A stretch of 64,000 bases of DNA from the NCBI GenBank assembly GCA_963840805.1, contig CAWJAJ010000006.1, positions 62,001 to 126,000 of the forward strand, given 5' to 3'. This DNA comes from CADEEN01 sp963840805. GTDB taxonomy: Bacteria; Pseudomonadota; Gammaproteobacteria; Burkholderiales; Burkholderiaceae_C. Below the pieces are notes generated by a model. It made no database searches, had not been told where the DNA came from, and worked only from the letters and a program-made list of their open reading frames with translations. Within the stretch, counting starts at the first letter, position 1. The number at the start of each line of letters is the position of its first letter. Of the stretch, positions 38,248 through 50,173 are shown one piece after another. The position numbers and the translations under genes are program-made.

Positions 38248-38314
38248 GGGCCGCGATGATGCGCTTGCGAGGTGACAAGCACGTAACGTGCCGCACGCCT
38301 CCTAGAATGGTTGC

Positions 38315-40696
<2,382 letters not shown>

Positions 40697-40702
40697 CCCG
40701 CG

Positions 40703-40892
40703 CTATTCGCTCGCGGTGGCTGCATCGCCGCCGGCCACCACGTCGACGGTCTTCTCGATCACCTTGCCGGTGACCTTGACGCCGGTGCTGACCACCGCGC
40801 CACCGATGCTGAGGCCGCACCGGCCGCGGCCCCGACCACGTTGACGACGGCGCAACCGCCGAGCCCGATCGACAGGGCCACTGTCAGCGCAT
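40703..40892 (-). CDS. Small lipoprotein-like protein (frameshifted)
   Basis: Reading across one or two indels gives a short protein with a hydrophobic start (LTVALSIGLGGC), lipobox-like Cys, then Ala/Val/Gly-rich sequence ending VKVTGKVIEKTVDVVAGGD. The ATG at 40892 runs into a stop after two codons unless one base is missing. It resembles small Burkholderiales lipoproteins with a GKVIGKT-type tail; function unknown. Confidence 0.5.
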
Positions 40893-40985
40893 GGCGGCGG
40901 TGGGCTTCAGTAACCGGAAAGGGGTGGCGATCGCGCCAGGATTGTCGCCGCGCGCGCGGTGGGCTTGTTTCCGAACATGACAGCG

Positions 40986-41014
40986 CCGTCACGCACCGGT
41001 CATGGCGCTTTCAT
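40986..41014 (+). promoter_or_regulatory. Pho box (PhoB binding site) upstream of phoX
   Basis: Three direct heptamers at 11-bp spacing: CCGTCAC (40986-40992), CGGTCAT (40997-41003), CTTTCAT (41008-41014), each separated by 4 bp. The PhoB consensus heptamer is CTGTCAT with 4-bp spacers; matches are 5, 6 and 6 of 7. It ends 53 bp before the phoX ATG, so phosphate-starvation control is strongly suggested. Confidence 0.8.
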
Positions 41015-41067
41015 GCGGACTGGCGAGCATCCATCGATCCGTTGTCACCCCCTATCGAAGGAAGCCC

Positions 41068-43343
41068 ATGAACAAGCCACACGACTTGCCGTTTCACCCG
41101 GTTGTCATCGATGACGCCGACCTGAATCCGTCCGCCCACCCAGCTTCAACGAGGTGCTCGACGCGCGCCTGTCGCGCCGCTCGCTGCTGCGCGGCGGCGT
41201 CGGCGGTGCGGCAACAGCGGTGCTCGGCAGCTTCGGGCTGGCCGCCTGCGGCGGCGCTGGCGAGGCCGTCGCCGGCACCACCGAAACGCCCCAGGCCAAG
41301 AACGACAAACCGATCCAGACCTTGAGCTTTGCCGCCGTGCCCAAGAGCCTCGCCGATGGGGTCATCGTGCCCGTCGGCTACAGCGCCACGGTGATCTACG
41401 CGCTCGGCGACCCGCTCGATTCTGCGACGCCCGATTACAGCAACGACGGCAGCGACGCCGGCTTCGAGCAACGCGCCGGTGATCATCACGATGGCATGGA
41501 GTATTTCGGTCTCAGTGGCGATGGTCGCCGCCGCGACCCAAAAGGCAGCGTGCGCGGCCTGCTGGCAATGAACCACGAGGCCACCAGCCAGCGCGACATC
41601 CGTTCGTATTACCTGCACGTCGACGGTGGCACGCTGCTGCCGCGGCCGAAATCCGAGACCGACAAGGAGGTCGCGATCCATGGCATCTCGGTGGTCGAGG
41701 TGCGCAAGACCAGCGGCACGTTCGCCACGGTGCGCGGCTCGGCCTACAACCGCAGGATCACGCCGTTGACGCCGCTGCAATTGTCCGGTCCGCTGCGTGG
41801 CCATGCGTTGGCGCGCACCCGGTACGCGCCGGCCGGCACGGGTGCACGTGGCACGATCAACAACTGCGGCTCGGGCTACGCGCCGTGGGGCACCTACCTG
41901 AGCGGCGAAGAGAACTGGGCTGGTTACTTCACGCGCGGCGCCACCGACGACGCAGCGCGCGTCGCCGCGGGCGACGCCAAGAGCGTGGCCTCGCTGCGCC
42001 GCTACGGGCGCAACCAGGGCGCGGCCAGCCGCCACGGCTGGGAGACCGCCGGCAGCGAAGACATCTACGCGCGCTGGAACATCGGCGTCGTCGGAGCCAC
42101 GTCGAGCGACGATTACCGCAACGAGCTCAATACCTTCGGCTACATCGTCGAGGTCGACCCCTACGACAAGGCCGCCGCGGTCAAGAAGCGCAGTGCACTC
42201 GGCCGCTTTGCCCACGAGAGTGCCGCGTTCGCTCCGTGCAAGGCCGGCGCGCCGCTGGTGGTATACATGGGTGACGATTCGCGCGGCGAGTACATCTACA
42301 AGTACGTCTCGAGCGCGCGCTGGAGCGACGCCGATTACGAACCCGCCGACCGCATCGCCACCGGCGACAAGTACCTCGACGATGGCAAGTTGTATGTCGC
42401 CAGGTTCATGGCCGACGGCAGCGGCGACTGGATCGAGCTGTCGATCGCCAACCCGCTGATCAGCGGCTATTCGACCTATGCTTTCGCCGATCAGACCGAC
42501 GTTCTGGTCAATGCACGCCTGGCTGCCGACGCAGTCGGTGCGACCAAGATGGACCGTCCCGAGTGGTGCGCGGTGCACCCGACGACCGGCGAGGTCTACT
42601 ACACGCTGACCAACAACAGCAACCGCAAGCTGCAGCCCACGAGCTCACAGCAGGGCCTGGATGCCGCCAACCCGCGCAGCTACAGCGACAGCTACGACGG
42701 TGCCGCAGCGGGCGCACCGGGCAACGTCAATGGCCACATCATCCGCATGGCCGAGGCCGGCGGCGAGGCGGCTGCCACGCGCTTCGCCTGGGACGTCTAC
42801 CTGTTCGGCGCGCAAGCCGATGCCGACCCGACCAAGGTCAATCTGTCGTCGCTGACGGCCGACCAGGACTTCTCCAGTCCCGACGGCCTGTGGTTCAGCC
42901 CGAGCACCCAACTGTGCTGGATCCAGACCGATGACGGCGCCTACACCGACGTCAGCAACTGCATGATGCTGGCGGCCGTGCCGGGCCGCGTTGGCGATGG
43001 CCGCAAGCTGACGCTGAACTACACCCGTACCGATGGCAGCACGGTGGCGATCGACACCTACATCGGCGCGACGCCGTCGGCCGAGCGACTCAAGCGCTTC
43101 CTGGTCGGCCCGGTCGACTGCGAGATCACTGGCTGCAGCGAGACGCCGGACGGCCGCGCGCTGTTCGTCAACATCCAGCACCCGGGCGAAACCCTGGCGG
43201 CGACGTCGGACGTGACCGATCCGAGCAAGTACCCGAGCCATTGGCCCGGCAATGCCGGCTACGGCGCCGGTGGCGCAACGGCACGCCCGCGCTCGGCCAC
43301 CATTGTCATCACCAAGCTCGACGGCGGCCGCATCGGCACCTGA
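41068..43343 (+). CDS. phoX: PhoX family alkaline phosphatase
   Basis: Calcium/iron-dependent extracytoplasmic phosphomonoesterase (DUF839 family), about 758 residues. Twin-arginine signal RLSRRSLLRGG followed by LAACGG. Family landmarks include LLAMNHEATS, APWGTYLSGEENW, RFAHESAAF, VYMGDDSRGEYIYK and SSPDGLWFSP. The true start at 41068 (MNKPHDLPFHPVVIDD) is separated from the rest by an apparent one-base indel near 41143. A Pho box lies just upstream. Confidence 0.92.
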
Positions 43344-43357
43344 GCAGGCCCTGACGA

Positions 43358-44182
43358 TCAGTGGGGTTGCGTCGGCGTCTCGTCGTCGAAGCAACCCCGG
43401 TAGGTGAACAGCAACGAGACGTAGAAAGCGGTCGAGAACATCAGCCCGGCCGGGACCGCGGCCAGCCCGACCAGTTGCGGTGCGCCGATCAGCGCGAACA
43501 GCCCGCCGGCGGCGACGCCGAACAGCACGATCGTCAAGGTCCAGGCCAGCCCGTAGACGAGGAAGGCGCCCCGGCTGCGCCAGCACGCCAGCGTGCTCGA
43601 GAACAGGGCCTGGGCGACGCTCTGCCCATCCCACCAGACCAGCGCGGGGGCGTGCCAGAACGGGATCGACAGCAAGGCCGTACCGCCCAGGCGCAACGCC
43701 AGGCCCTGGCGCAGGCCGGCGCTGTCGAGCAGCGCATCGATTTCCTTTTGCGCGGCGGCATCGCGCGCGCCGGCCAGCAGCACCTGCAGCCGCTCGAAGG
43801 CGCCGCCGTCCAGCGCATCGCTGGCCAGCATCACGAGGGCGCTGGTCAGCGCGTACAGGCCGCACAGCGCGAGCAAGGTCTTGCGGCGGGCCACCTCGGT
43901 GGCGCTGCCGCCGCGCAGCGCCTGCAGCAGTTGCCCCGGATGCACCGCGCCGCCGTCGAGCGCCGAGCGCGTTGCGATCATGAAACCCAGGCTGAGCAGG
44001 GGCATCGTCATCAGCAACAGCACCGCGCCGATGTAGGGCAGCGCCAGCAGGATGAGCGCCGCGAACAGGAACAGCGCGAACAGCGCCGAGAAGGCGATCG
44101 GCTTTTGCAGGAACAACGCGAAGGCCTGGCTGACCCAGGTGGCGCCCTGGCGCGGCGGGGCCGACAGCAGGCGCAGGCTCAT
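43358..44182 (-). CDS. BPSS1780 family membrane protein
   Basis: 274 residues with about six transmembrane segments (for example FALFLFAALILLALPYIGAV and YALTSALVMLA). The N-terminus MSLRLLSAPPRQGATWVSQAF is typical of the family, which is common beside thrB in Burkholderiales. Function unknown. It follows thrB at 55 bp in the same orientation. Confidence 0.85.
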   Translation of the reverse strand: MSLRLLSAPPRQGATWVSQAFALFLQKPIAFSALFALFLFAALILLALPYIGAVLLLMTMPLLSLGFMIATRSALDGGAVHPGQLLQALRGGSATEVARRKTLLALCGLYALTSALVMLASDALDGGAFERLQVLLAGARDAAAQKEIDALLDSAGLRQGLALRLGGTALLSIPFWHAPALVWWDGQSVAQALFSSTLACWRSRGAFLVYGLAWTLTIVLFGVAAGGLFALIGAPQLVGLAAVPAGLMFSTAFYVSLLFTYRGCFDDETPTQPH

Positions 44183-44237
44183 CGGGCAACTTCCGTGCTG
44201 CGCACTGCGGTGTGGCGCTGAGGGCGGCCCGGCGCGC

Positions 44238-45224
44238 TCACGCGGCCTCCGGATGCCAGGGCGCGCCGACGCGCGCGCGCAGTACGCGCTCGAAGTGGGT
44301 CGGGTCGTGGGCCTTGAGCAGCGCCGCATCGCGCGGCAGATACAGGTCCCACAGCCGCGACAGCCAGAAGCGCAGGGCCGCCGCCCGCAGCAGGGCCGGC
44401 ATCAGGCGGCGCTCGCTCGATGTCAGCGGCCGCACCGTGGCGTAGGCGGCGACGAAGGCCTGCGCGCGATCGTCGGCCATCGCGCCGCTTTCGAGGTCGA
44501 TGCACCAGTCGTTCAGGCACACGGCGATGTCGAACAGGAAGGCATCGACGCCGGCGAAGTAGAAGTCGAAGAAGCCCGACAGCCGTTCGTGGCCGACGGG
44601 ACCGCGCTCGAACATCACGTTGTCGCGGAACAAGTCGGCATGGATCGGCCCGCGCGGCAGGCTGGCATGGGCCGGCGACGCGGCGAGCTGCTGCTGGAAC
44701 GCGAGTTCGCCGTCGATCAGGGCGCGCTGGTCGTCGTCGAGAAAGGGTCGCACCAGCGGCACCGTCTCGATCCACCAGGGCAGCCCGCGCAGATTGGGCT
44801 GCGACAGCGGGAAGTCCCGGCCGGCCTGATGCATGCGCGCGAGCATCGTGCCGACCTGGCTGCAGTGGTCGACGTCGGGCGCGAGCTGGTGGCCGCCCTC
44901 GAGCTTGTCGACGAGCGCCGCGGGCCTGCCCTTGAGCGCGTGCAGGATCTCGCCTCCGGGATCGGCCTGGGGCGCGGGCACCGGGATGCCGCAACGCGCC
45001 AGGTGGCGCATCAGGTGCAGGTAGAACGGCAATTGCTCGAACGTCAGGCGTTCGAAGATCGTCAGCACCCAGTGCTGCGTGACGCCGCCGCGCTCGGTGT
45101 CGACGAAGAAATTGCTGTTCTCGATGCCGGCCTGGATGCCGCGAAAGCCGGTCAGCGTGCCGACATCCAGCCGCGCCACGAATGCCCTGGCCTCGTCGAC
45201 CGAGACCTCGGTGAAGACTGCCAT
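44238..45224 (-). CDS. thrB: Homoserine kinase (ThrB, APH-fold type)
   Basis: Phosphorylates homoserine in threonine synthesis. 328 residues of the aminoglycoside-phosphotransferase-like form. N-terminus MAVFTEVSVDEARAFV; catalytic loop LPRGPIHADLFRDNVMFE with Asp and Asn; GFFDFYFAGVDAFLFDIAV supplies the metal-binding Asp. The start at 45224 matches the family. It lies 10 bp after the DUF2782 gene, probably in one operon. Confidence 0.95.
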   Translation of the reverse strand: MAVFTEVSVDEARAFVARLDVGTLTGFRGIQAGIENSNFFVDTERGGVTQHWVLTIFERLTFEQLPFYLHLMRHLARCGIPVPAPQADPGGEILHALKGRPAALVDKLEGGHQLAPDVDHCSQVGTMLARMHQAGRDFPLSQPNLRGLPWWIETVPLVRPFLDDDQRALIDGELAFQQQLAASPAHASLPRGPIHADLFRDNVMFERGPVGHERLSGFFDFYFAGVDAFLFDIAVCLNDWCIDLESGAMADDRAQAFVAAYATVRPLTSSERRLMPALLRAAALRFWLSRLWDLYLPRDAALLKAHDPTHFERVLRARVGAPWHPEAA

Positions 45225-45234
45225 CGACGCCGCG

Positions 45235-45522
45235 TCAGAACTTGAGCACGTTCCAGACGCGCTGGCCGGCCGCGCCCTGGCTGCCGCCGCGGCCTTGCGA
45301 CGGATCGCGGCCACCGGGCGTGGGCACCACCTCGTAGACGGCGGCGTGCTTGGGCTTGACGACCAGGCTGGTGTTGAGGCCGCGCACGCGCAACTCCTCG
45401 ATGCGCACGCTGTCGTCCTCGATCACGGTGCGCTGCACCTTGGGCTCGGGCACGGTGCGGCCCTGGGCCAGCACGGTGCCGGCAGTGAGCGCCAGCAGGA
45501 TCGACGCGGGGAGCGATTTCAT
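45235..45522 (-). CDS. DUF2782 family periplasmic protein
   Basis: 95 residues with a signal peptide (MKSLPASILLALTAGTVLAQ) and a conserved core TVIEDDSVRIEELRVRG ... YEVVP. The position between polA and thrB is the usual one in Burkholderiales. Function unknown. Confidence 0.88.
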   Translation of the reverse strand: MKSLPASILLALTAGTVLAQGRTVPEPKVQRTVIEDDSVRIEELRVRGLNTSLVVKPKHAAVYEVVPTPGGRDPSQGRGGSQGAAGQRVWNVLKF

Positions 45523-45584
45523 GCAGCCGATTCTACCGAGGCGTCTGCGTGGTAGCGCCGCGCGGCGCGGCGACAATCCGCGCC

Positions 45585-48371
45585 ATGACCGATGCCGACC
45601 GCTCCGCCCCGACCGATGCGCTGCCCATCGTGCTGCTCGTCGATGGCTCGAGCTACCTGTACCGCGCCTACCACGCGATGCCCAGCCTGACCGCGCCCGA
45701 CGGTTTCCCCACCGGGGCGATCCACGGTTTCGTCGCGATGCTGAAGAAGCTGCGCGCCGACGTCGGTGCCGAGCACGCGGCGTGCGTGTTCGACGCCAAG
45801 GGCAAGACCTTCCGCGACGAGTGGTACCCCGCCTACAAGGCCACCCGCTCGCCGATGCCCGAGGCGCTGGCGCAGCAGATCGCGCCGATCCACGAGGTGG
45901 TGCGCCTGCTCGGCTGGCCGGTGCTGGAAGTGCCGGGCATCGAGGCCGACGACGCGATCGGCACGCTGGCGCGGCGCGCCACCGCGAGCGGCCACCGCGT
46001 GATCGTGTCCACCGGCGACAAGGACCTGGCACAACTGGTCAACGAGCGCGTGACGCTGATCAACACGATGAGCAACGAGAAGCTCGACGTGGCCGGCGTG
46101 GCGGCCAAGTTCGGCGTGCCACCGGAGCGCATCGTCGACTACCTGACGCTGGTCGGCGACAGTGTCGACAACGTGCCCGGCGTCGAGAAGGTCGGGCCGA
46201 AGACGGCGGTGAAGTGGCTGGCCGAACACGGGTCGCTCGACAGCGTGATCGCTGCCGCCGACCGCATCGGCGGCGCTGTCGGCGAGAGCCTGAAGCGCGC
46301 GCTCGGCTGGCTGCCGATGGCCAGGAGGCTGGTCACGGTGGTCACCGATTGCGACTTGTCGGCGCACGTGCGCGGCTGGCCGCAGCTCGACGCGCTGGCG
46401 CTCGCGCCGCCCGACCGTGCCGGCCTGCTCGATTTCTACGGCCGTTACGGATTTCGCAGCTTCAGGCGCGAACTGGAGCAGGGTGCCGACGCCGGCAGCG
46501 CCGAGGCCGCCCCGGCGGCCGCCGAGGCGCCTGGCGTCGAACCCGGCCGCCCGGTGGCCGCGCTGGCGCGCAGCTACGAGACGATCCTCACGCAAGAGCG
46601 CCTCGACCACTGGCTGGCCCGGCTGCGTTCGGCAGCGCTGGTGGCGCTCGACACCGAGACCACCTCGCTCGACGCGATGACGGCGCGCATCGTCGGCATC
46701 TCGTTTGCCGTCGTTCCTGGCGAGGCGGCCTATGTGCCGCTGGCGCACAACTACGGCGACGCCCCGGCGCAACTGCCGCTGGATGCGGTGCTGGCGCAAT
46801 TGAAGCCCTGGCTCGAAGACGAGGCCGCCGCCAAGGTCGGCCAGCACATCAAGTACGACACCCACGTGCTGGCCAACCACGGCATCACGGTGCGCGGCTA
46901 CCGGCACGACACGCTGCTGCAGAGCTACGTGCTCGAAGCGCACCTCGCGCACAGCCTGGAAAAGCTCGCCGAGCGCCACCTCGGCCGCAAGGGGCTCTCG
47001 TACGAAGACCTGTGCGGCAAGGGTGCGAACCAGATCCCGTTCGCGCAGGTCGATGTGAACAAGGCGGCCGAGTACTCCGGCGAAGACAGCGAGATGACGC
47101 TGGCGGTGCACCAGGTGCTGTGGCCGCAGCTCGAAGCCGAGCGCGGCCTGCGCTTCGTCTACGAAAAGATCGAGATGCCGACCAGCGCGCTGCTGGCGCG
47201 CATCGAGCGCCATGGCGTGCTGATCGATGCGGCGCTGCTGGCGACGCAAAGCCGCGAGCTCGGCGAGCGCATGGTGGCGCTGGAACAGCAGGCCTATGCG
47301 CTGGCGGGGCAGCCGTTCAACCTCGGCAGCCCGAAGCAGATCGGCGAGATCCTGTTCACCAAGCTCGGGCTGCCGGTGAAGAAGAAGACCGCCAGCGGCG
47401 CGCCGTCGACCGACGAAGAGGTGCTGGCCGAACTCGCGGCCGATTACCCGCTGCCGGCCAAGATCCTCGAGCACCGCAGCTTCGCCAAGCTGAAGGGCAC
47501 CTACACCGACAAGCTGCCGCTGATGGTCAACCCGGCCACCGGCCGCGTGCACACCAGCTACGCGCAGGCGGTGGCGGTGACCGGCCGGCTGGCGAGCAAC
47601 GAGCCGAACCTGCAGAACATCCCGATCCGCACGCCCGAGGGCCGGCGCGTGCGCGAGGCCTTCGTCGCGCCGCCGGGGCACCGGGTCGCCAGCGCCGACT
47701 ACTCGCAGATCGAGCTGCGCATCATGGCGCACGTCAGCGGCGACGAAGGCCTGACGCGCGCCTTCGCGCAAGGCCTGGACGTGCACGGTGCCACCGCCAG
47801 CGAAGTCTTCAACACACCGCTCGGCGAGGTCACGAGCGAGCAGCGCCGCTATGCCAAGACCATCAACTTCGGCCTGATCTACGGCATGGGCGTGTTCGGC
47901 CTGGCGCAGTCGCTCGGCATCGAACAGAAGGCGGCCAAGGACTACATCGAGCGCTACTTCGCCCGCTTTGCCGGCGTCAAGCGCTACATGGACGAGACCA
48001 AGGCCCTGGCGGCCGAGCGCGGCTATGTCGAGACCTACTTCGGCCGTCGCATCTACCTGCCCGAGATCAAGGGTGGCAGCGGCCCGCGGCGCGCCGGCGC
48101 CGAGCGCCAGGCCATCAACGCGCCGATGCAGGGCACCGCCGCCGACCTCATCAAGCTGGCGATGCTGGCGGTACAGCAGGCCATCGACGCGCAGCAGCGT
48201 GCGACGCGCATCGTGATGCAGGTGCACGACGAACTGGTGTTCGAGGTACCCGAGGCCGAGGTCGAATGGCTGCGATCGGAGGTGCCGCGGCTGATGGCCG
48301 GCGTGGCGCAGTTCAGCGTGCCGCTGCTGGCCGAGGTCGGCGTGGGCGCGAACTGGGATCAGGCGCACTGA
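45585..48371 (+). CDS. polA: DNA polymerase I
   Basis: 928 residues: N-terminal 5'-3' exonuclease (VDGSSYLYRAYHAMP; EADDAIGTLA; STGDKDLAQLV), 3'-5' exonuclease with VALDTETTSLDAM, and polymerase with motif A SADYSQIELRIMAHVSGDE, motif B RRYAKTINFGLIYGMG and motif C MQVHDELVFEV. All catalytic acids are present. Start at 45585 is the first Met of the conserved region. The 3' end overlaps the convergent TetR gene by 59 bp. Confidence 0.97.
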   Translation: MTDADRSAPTDALPIVLLVDGSSYLYRAYHAMPSLTAPDGFPTGAIHGFVAMLKKLRADVGAEHAACVFDAKGKTFRDEWYPAYKATRSPMPEALAQQIAPIHEVVRLLGWPVLEVPGIEADDAIGTLARRATASGHRVIVSTGDKDLAQLVNERVTLINTMSNEKLDVAGVAAKFGVPPERIVDYLTLVGDSVDNVPGVEKVGPKTAVKWLAEHGSLDSVIAAADRIGGAVGESLKRALGWLPMARRLVTVVTDCDLSAHVRGWPQLDALALAPPDRAGLLDFYGRYGFRSFRRELEQGADAGSAEAAPAAAEAPGVEPGRPVAALARSYETILTQERLDHWLARLRSAALVALDTETTSLDAMTARIVGISFAVVPGEAAYVPLAHNYGDAPAQLPLDAVLAQLKPWLEDEAAAKVGQHIKYDTHVLANHGITVRGYRHDTLLQSYVLEAHLAHSLEKLAERHLGRKGLSYEDLCGKGANQIPFAQVDVNKAAEYSGEDSEMTLAVHQVLWPQLEAERGLRFVYEKIEMPTSALLARIERHGVLIDAALLATQSRELGERMVALEQQAYALAGQPFNLGSPKQIGEILFTKLGLPVKKKTASGAPSTDEEVLAELAADYPLPAKILEHRSFAKLKGTYTDKLPLMVNPATGRVHTSYAQAVAVTGRLASNEPNLQNIPIRTPEGRRVREAFVAPPGHRVASADYSQIELRIMAHVSGDEGLTRAFAQGLDVHGATASEVFNTPLGEVTSEQRRYAKTINFGLIYGMGVFGLAQSLGIEQKAAKDYIERYFARFAGVKRYMDETKALAAERGYVETYFGRRIYLPEIKGGSGPRRAGAERQAINAPMQGTAADLIKLAMLAVQQAIDAQQRATRIVMQVHDELVFEVPEAEVEWLRSEVPRLMAGVAQFSVPLLAEVGVGANWDQAH

Positions 48372-49014
48372 GCGCGGCCGGCTTCGCCGCGCCTCGCTGC
48401 GCGGGCGCGCGCGCCGGCGCGAAATCGGCCAGCAGGCGCGCCGCCGCCGCCTTGAACCGCGCCGCGTCGGCCAAGGAATGGGCCAGCATCATGGCGCCCT
48501 CGAGCGCGCCGACGAGCATGCGGGCCGCGTCGATCGGCGCGCCGGCAAAGCTCACCTGTCCCTTGCGGCGGCCACGCACCAGCACGGCGGCGAGCCAGCG
48601 TTCGTTGAGCTCGAAGAAACGCTTCAGCGCCTCGCGCATCGGCTCGGGCAACGTGGCCGACTCGGCGGCCAGCATGCCGCACAGGCACATGCGATGCTCG
48701 CCCAGCACGGTCGCGTACATCTGCGCGTAGCGCTGCAGCTTGTCGAATTCGTCGGCGCCGCCGGCGTCGATCCGGTCGAGCGCGGTGGCGAAGGCCCGTG
48801 CGTAGCGATCGATCAGGTGGCGCCCGAGCTCGGCCTTGCTCGGAAAGTGGTAGTGCAGGCTGGCCTTGGTCACCGCCAGTTCGGCGGCGATGTCGGCGTA
48901 GCTGAAGCCGTTGAAGCCCCGCGTCTGCACCAGCCGCGACGCGATATCGAGGATGCGCTGCGGGGTGTCGCGGTCGACGCCGGCTCTGCGCGCGGCTGGG
49001 AAGCTGGTTTGCAT
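48313..49014 (-). CDS. TetR/AcrR family transcriptional regulator
   Basis: 233 residues. HTH region about residues 18-65 (RILDIASRLVQTRGFNGFSY ... TKASLHYHFPSKAELG). The ligand domain contains a CLCG pair near residue 109, which could sense electrophiles or redox state (inference). The C-terminus is Ala/Arg/Pro-rich and overlaps polA. It diverges from the DUF1059 gene and a palindrome lies between them, so it likely represses that gene and itself. Confidence 0.92.
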   Translation of the reverse strand: MQTSFPAARRAGVDRDTPQRILDIASRLVQTRGFNGFSYADIAAELAVTKASLHYHFPSKAELGRHLIDRYARAFATALDRIDAGGADEFDKLQRYAQMYATVLGEHRMCLCGMLAAESATLPEPMREALKRFFELNERWLAAVLVRGRRKGQVSFAGAPIDAARMLVGALEGAMMLAHSLADAARFKAAAARLLADFAPARAPAQRGAAKPAALSAPDPSSRPRRPRPAAAR

Positions 49015-49036
49015 GAAGCCGATTCTAGGAACTTAC

Positions 49037-49072
49037 CTACTGGTTGACAAACAGCTTACCAGTCAGTAGATT
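49037..49072 (+). promoter_or_regulatory. Operator overlapping a sigma70-type promoter for the DUF1059 gene
   Basis: Inverted repeats ACTGGT (49039-49044) / ACCAGT (49058-49063), extended by CTACTG (49037-49042) / CAGTAG (49064-49069). A perfect -35 TTGACA at 49044-49049 and a -10-like TAGATT at 49067-49072 are 17 bp apart, so the operator covers both. TetR binding would block the promoter. Confidence 0.65.
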
Positions 49073-49173
49073 TGTTTCGAGCTCGGTTTGCCGGCGCCGC
49101 CGACAGCGGGCCCGGCGCTCGGCGCGCAGGACGGCGAGGAGTGCCCCTTCACGACCTGACCAAGGAGACCGTC

Positions 49174-49392
49174 ATGGCCCGCAAGTACATCGATTGCCGC
49201 GAATTCCCGAGCGAGAAGAACTGCACCGTCGCGCTGTGCGCCGACGGTGACGACGAACTGGTGGAGGCCGCGGTGCAGCATGCCTGCGCCGTTCACGGCC
49301 ATCAGGACAGCGCCGAGTTGCGCAAGCAGCTCAGGAGCCTGTTCAAGCCCGGCACGCCGCCGTTGCAGGCGCCCAAGCAGGTCAGCGCCTGA
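49174..49392 (+). CDS. DUF1059 small protein
   Basis: 72 residues, MARKYIDCREFPSEKNCTVA at the start and DELVEAAVQHACAVHGH in the middle, the typical DUF1059 pattern with Cys8 and Cys17. Function unknown. An AAGGAGA Shine-Dalgarno sequence precedes the ATG. It is the probable target of the divergent TetR regulator. Confidence 0.88.
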   Translation: MARKYIDCREFPSEKNCTVALCADGDDELVEAAVQHACAVHGHQDSAELRKQLRSLFKPGTPPLQAPKQVSA

Positions 49393-49497
49393 GGCGCTGG
49401 TTGGGCGCCCGGGCTGCCATTGGCGGCAACCGGGCGCCCCGGCTCCGGCCGCCCCCGATCGACTCCAACCGGGCACGATGGGCACACTGGAGGCCGC

Positions 49498-50100
49498 ATG
49501 ACCCGGTTGATCCCCCCGCTGCCGGCGCCGACGCGCCGCGATGCCCTGGGCACGCTGATCGCCAGCGGTTCCGCGATCGCCTGCCCCGCGCTGGCGTTCG
49601 CGGCAACCGGCGACGATGCCACCTACGACCAGGGCACCATCTCGCACGATGTGACCGAGTTCTTCGGCAGCACCACCGAAGGGCTGGCCAAGGTGGTCGA
49701 GAAGGCCTTCCAGGAGCATGGCCGGCCCAACGGCTACATCAAGGGCGAGGAGGCCAGCGCGGCGGTGACGGTCGGCGTGCGTTACGGCAACGGCACGCTG
49801 ACGCTGAAGCACGGCGGCTCGCGCAAGGTGTACTGGTCGGGGCCGTCGATCGGCCTGGATCTCGGCGCCAACGCCGCCAAGGTCTACATCCTCGTCTACC
49901 GCCTGGCCCGCATCGACGACATCTTCAAGCGCTACGCCGGCGTCGACGGCAGCCTGTACTACATCGGCGGCGCGGGCATCAACTACCAGCGCCGCGGCAG
50001 CGTGGTGCTGGCGCCGATCCGGCTGGGTGTCGGGCTGCGCGCCGGCGCCAGCGTCGGCTACATGCATTACCGGCGCGACAAGTCCTGGCTGCCGTTGTAG
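49498..50100 (+). CDS. EipA family (DUF1134) envelope protein
   Basis: 200 residues. Signal peptide ending ALAFAATG, then the DUF1134 domain (SHDVTEFFGSTTEGLAKVVEKAF; GVRYGNGTLTLKHG; SIGLDLGANAAKVYILVYRL; YYIGGAGINYQRRG). EipA of Brucella is a periplasmic envelope-integrity protein; the same role is inferred here. It precedes the LpxH-like gene by 73 bp. Confidence 0.88.
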   Translation: MTRLIPPLPAPTRRDALGTLIASGSAIACPALAFAATGDDATYDQGTISHDVTEFFGSTTEGLAKVVEKAFQEHGRPNGYIKGEEASAAVTVGVRYGNGTLTLKHGGSRKVYWSGPSIGLDLGANAAKVYILVYRLARIDDIFKRYAGVDGSLYYIGGAGINYQRRGSVVLAPIRLGVGLRAGASVGYMHYRRDKSWLPL

Positions 50101-50173
50101 CGGCGCGACCTGTCATCGCAGTGTCACCGTCGCGCCATGCCGGCGTCACGCCGGCGCGTGACGATGTCGGTCC

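Noticed and set aside
45519..48368. Minus-strand frame of 949 codons
   Set aside because: Antisense of polA.
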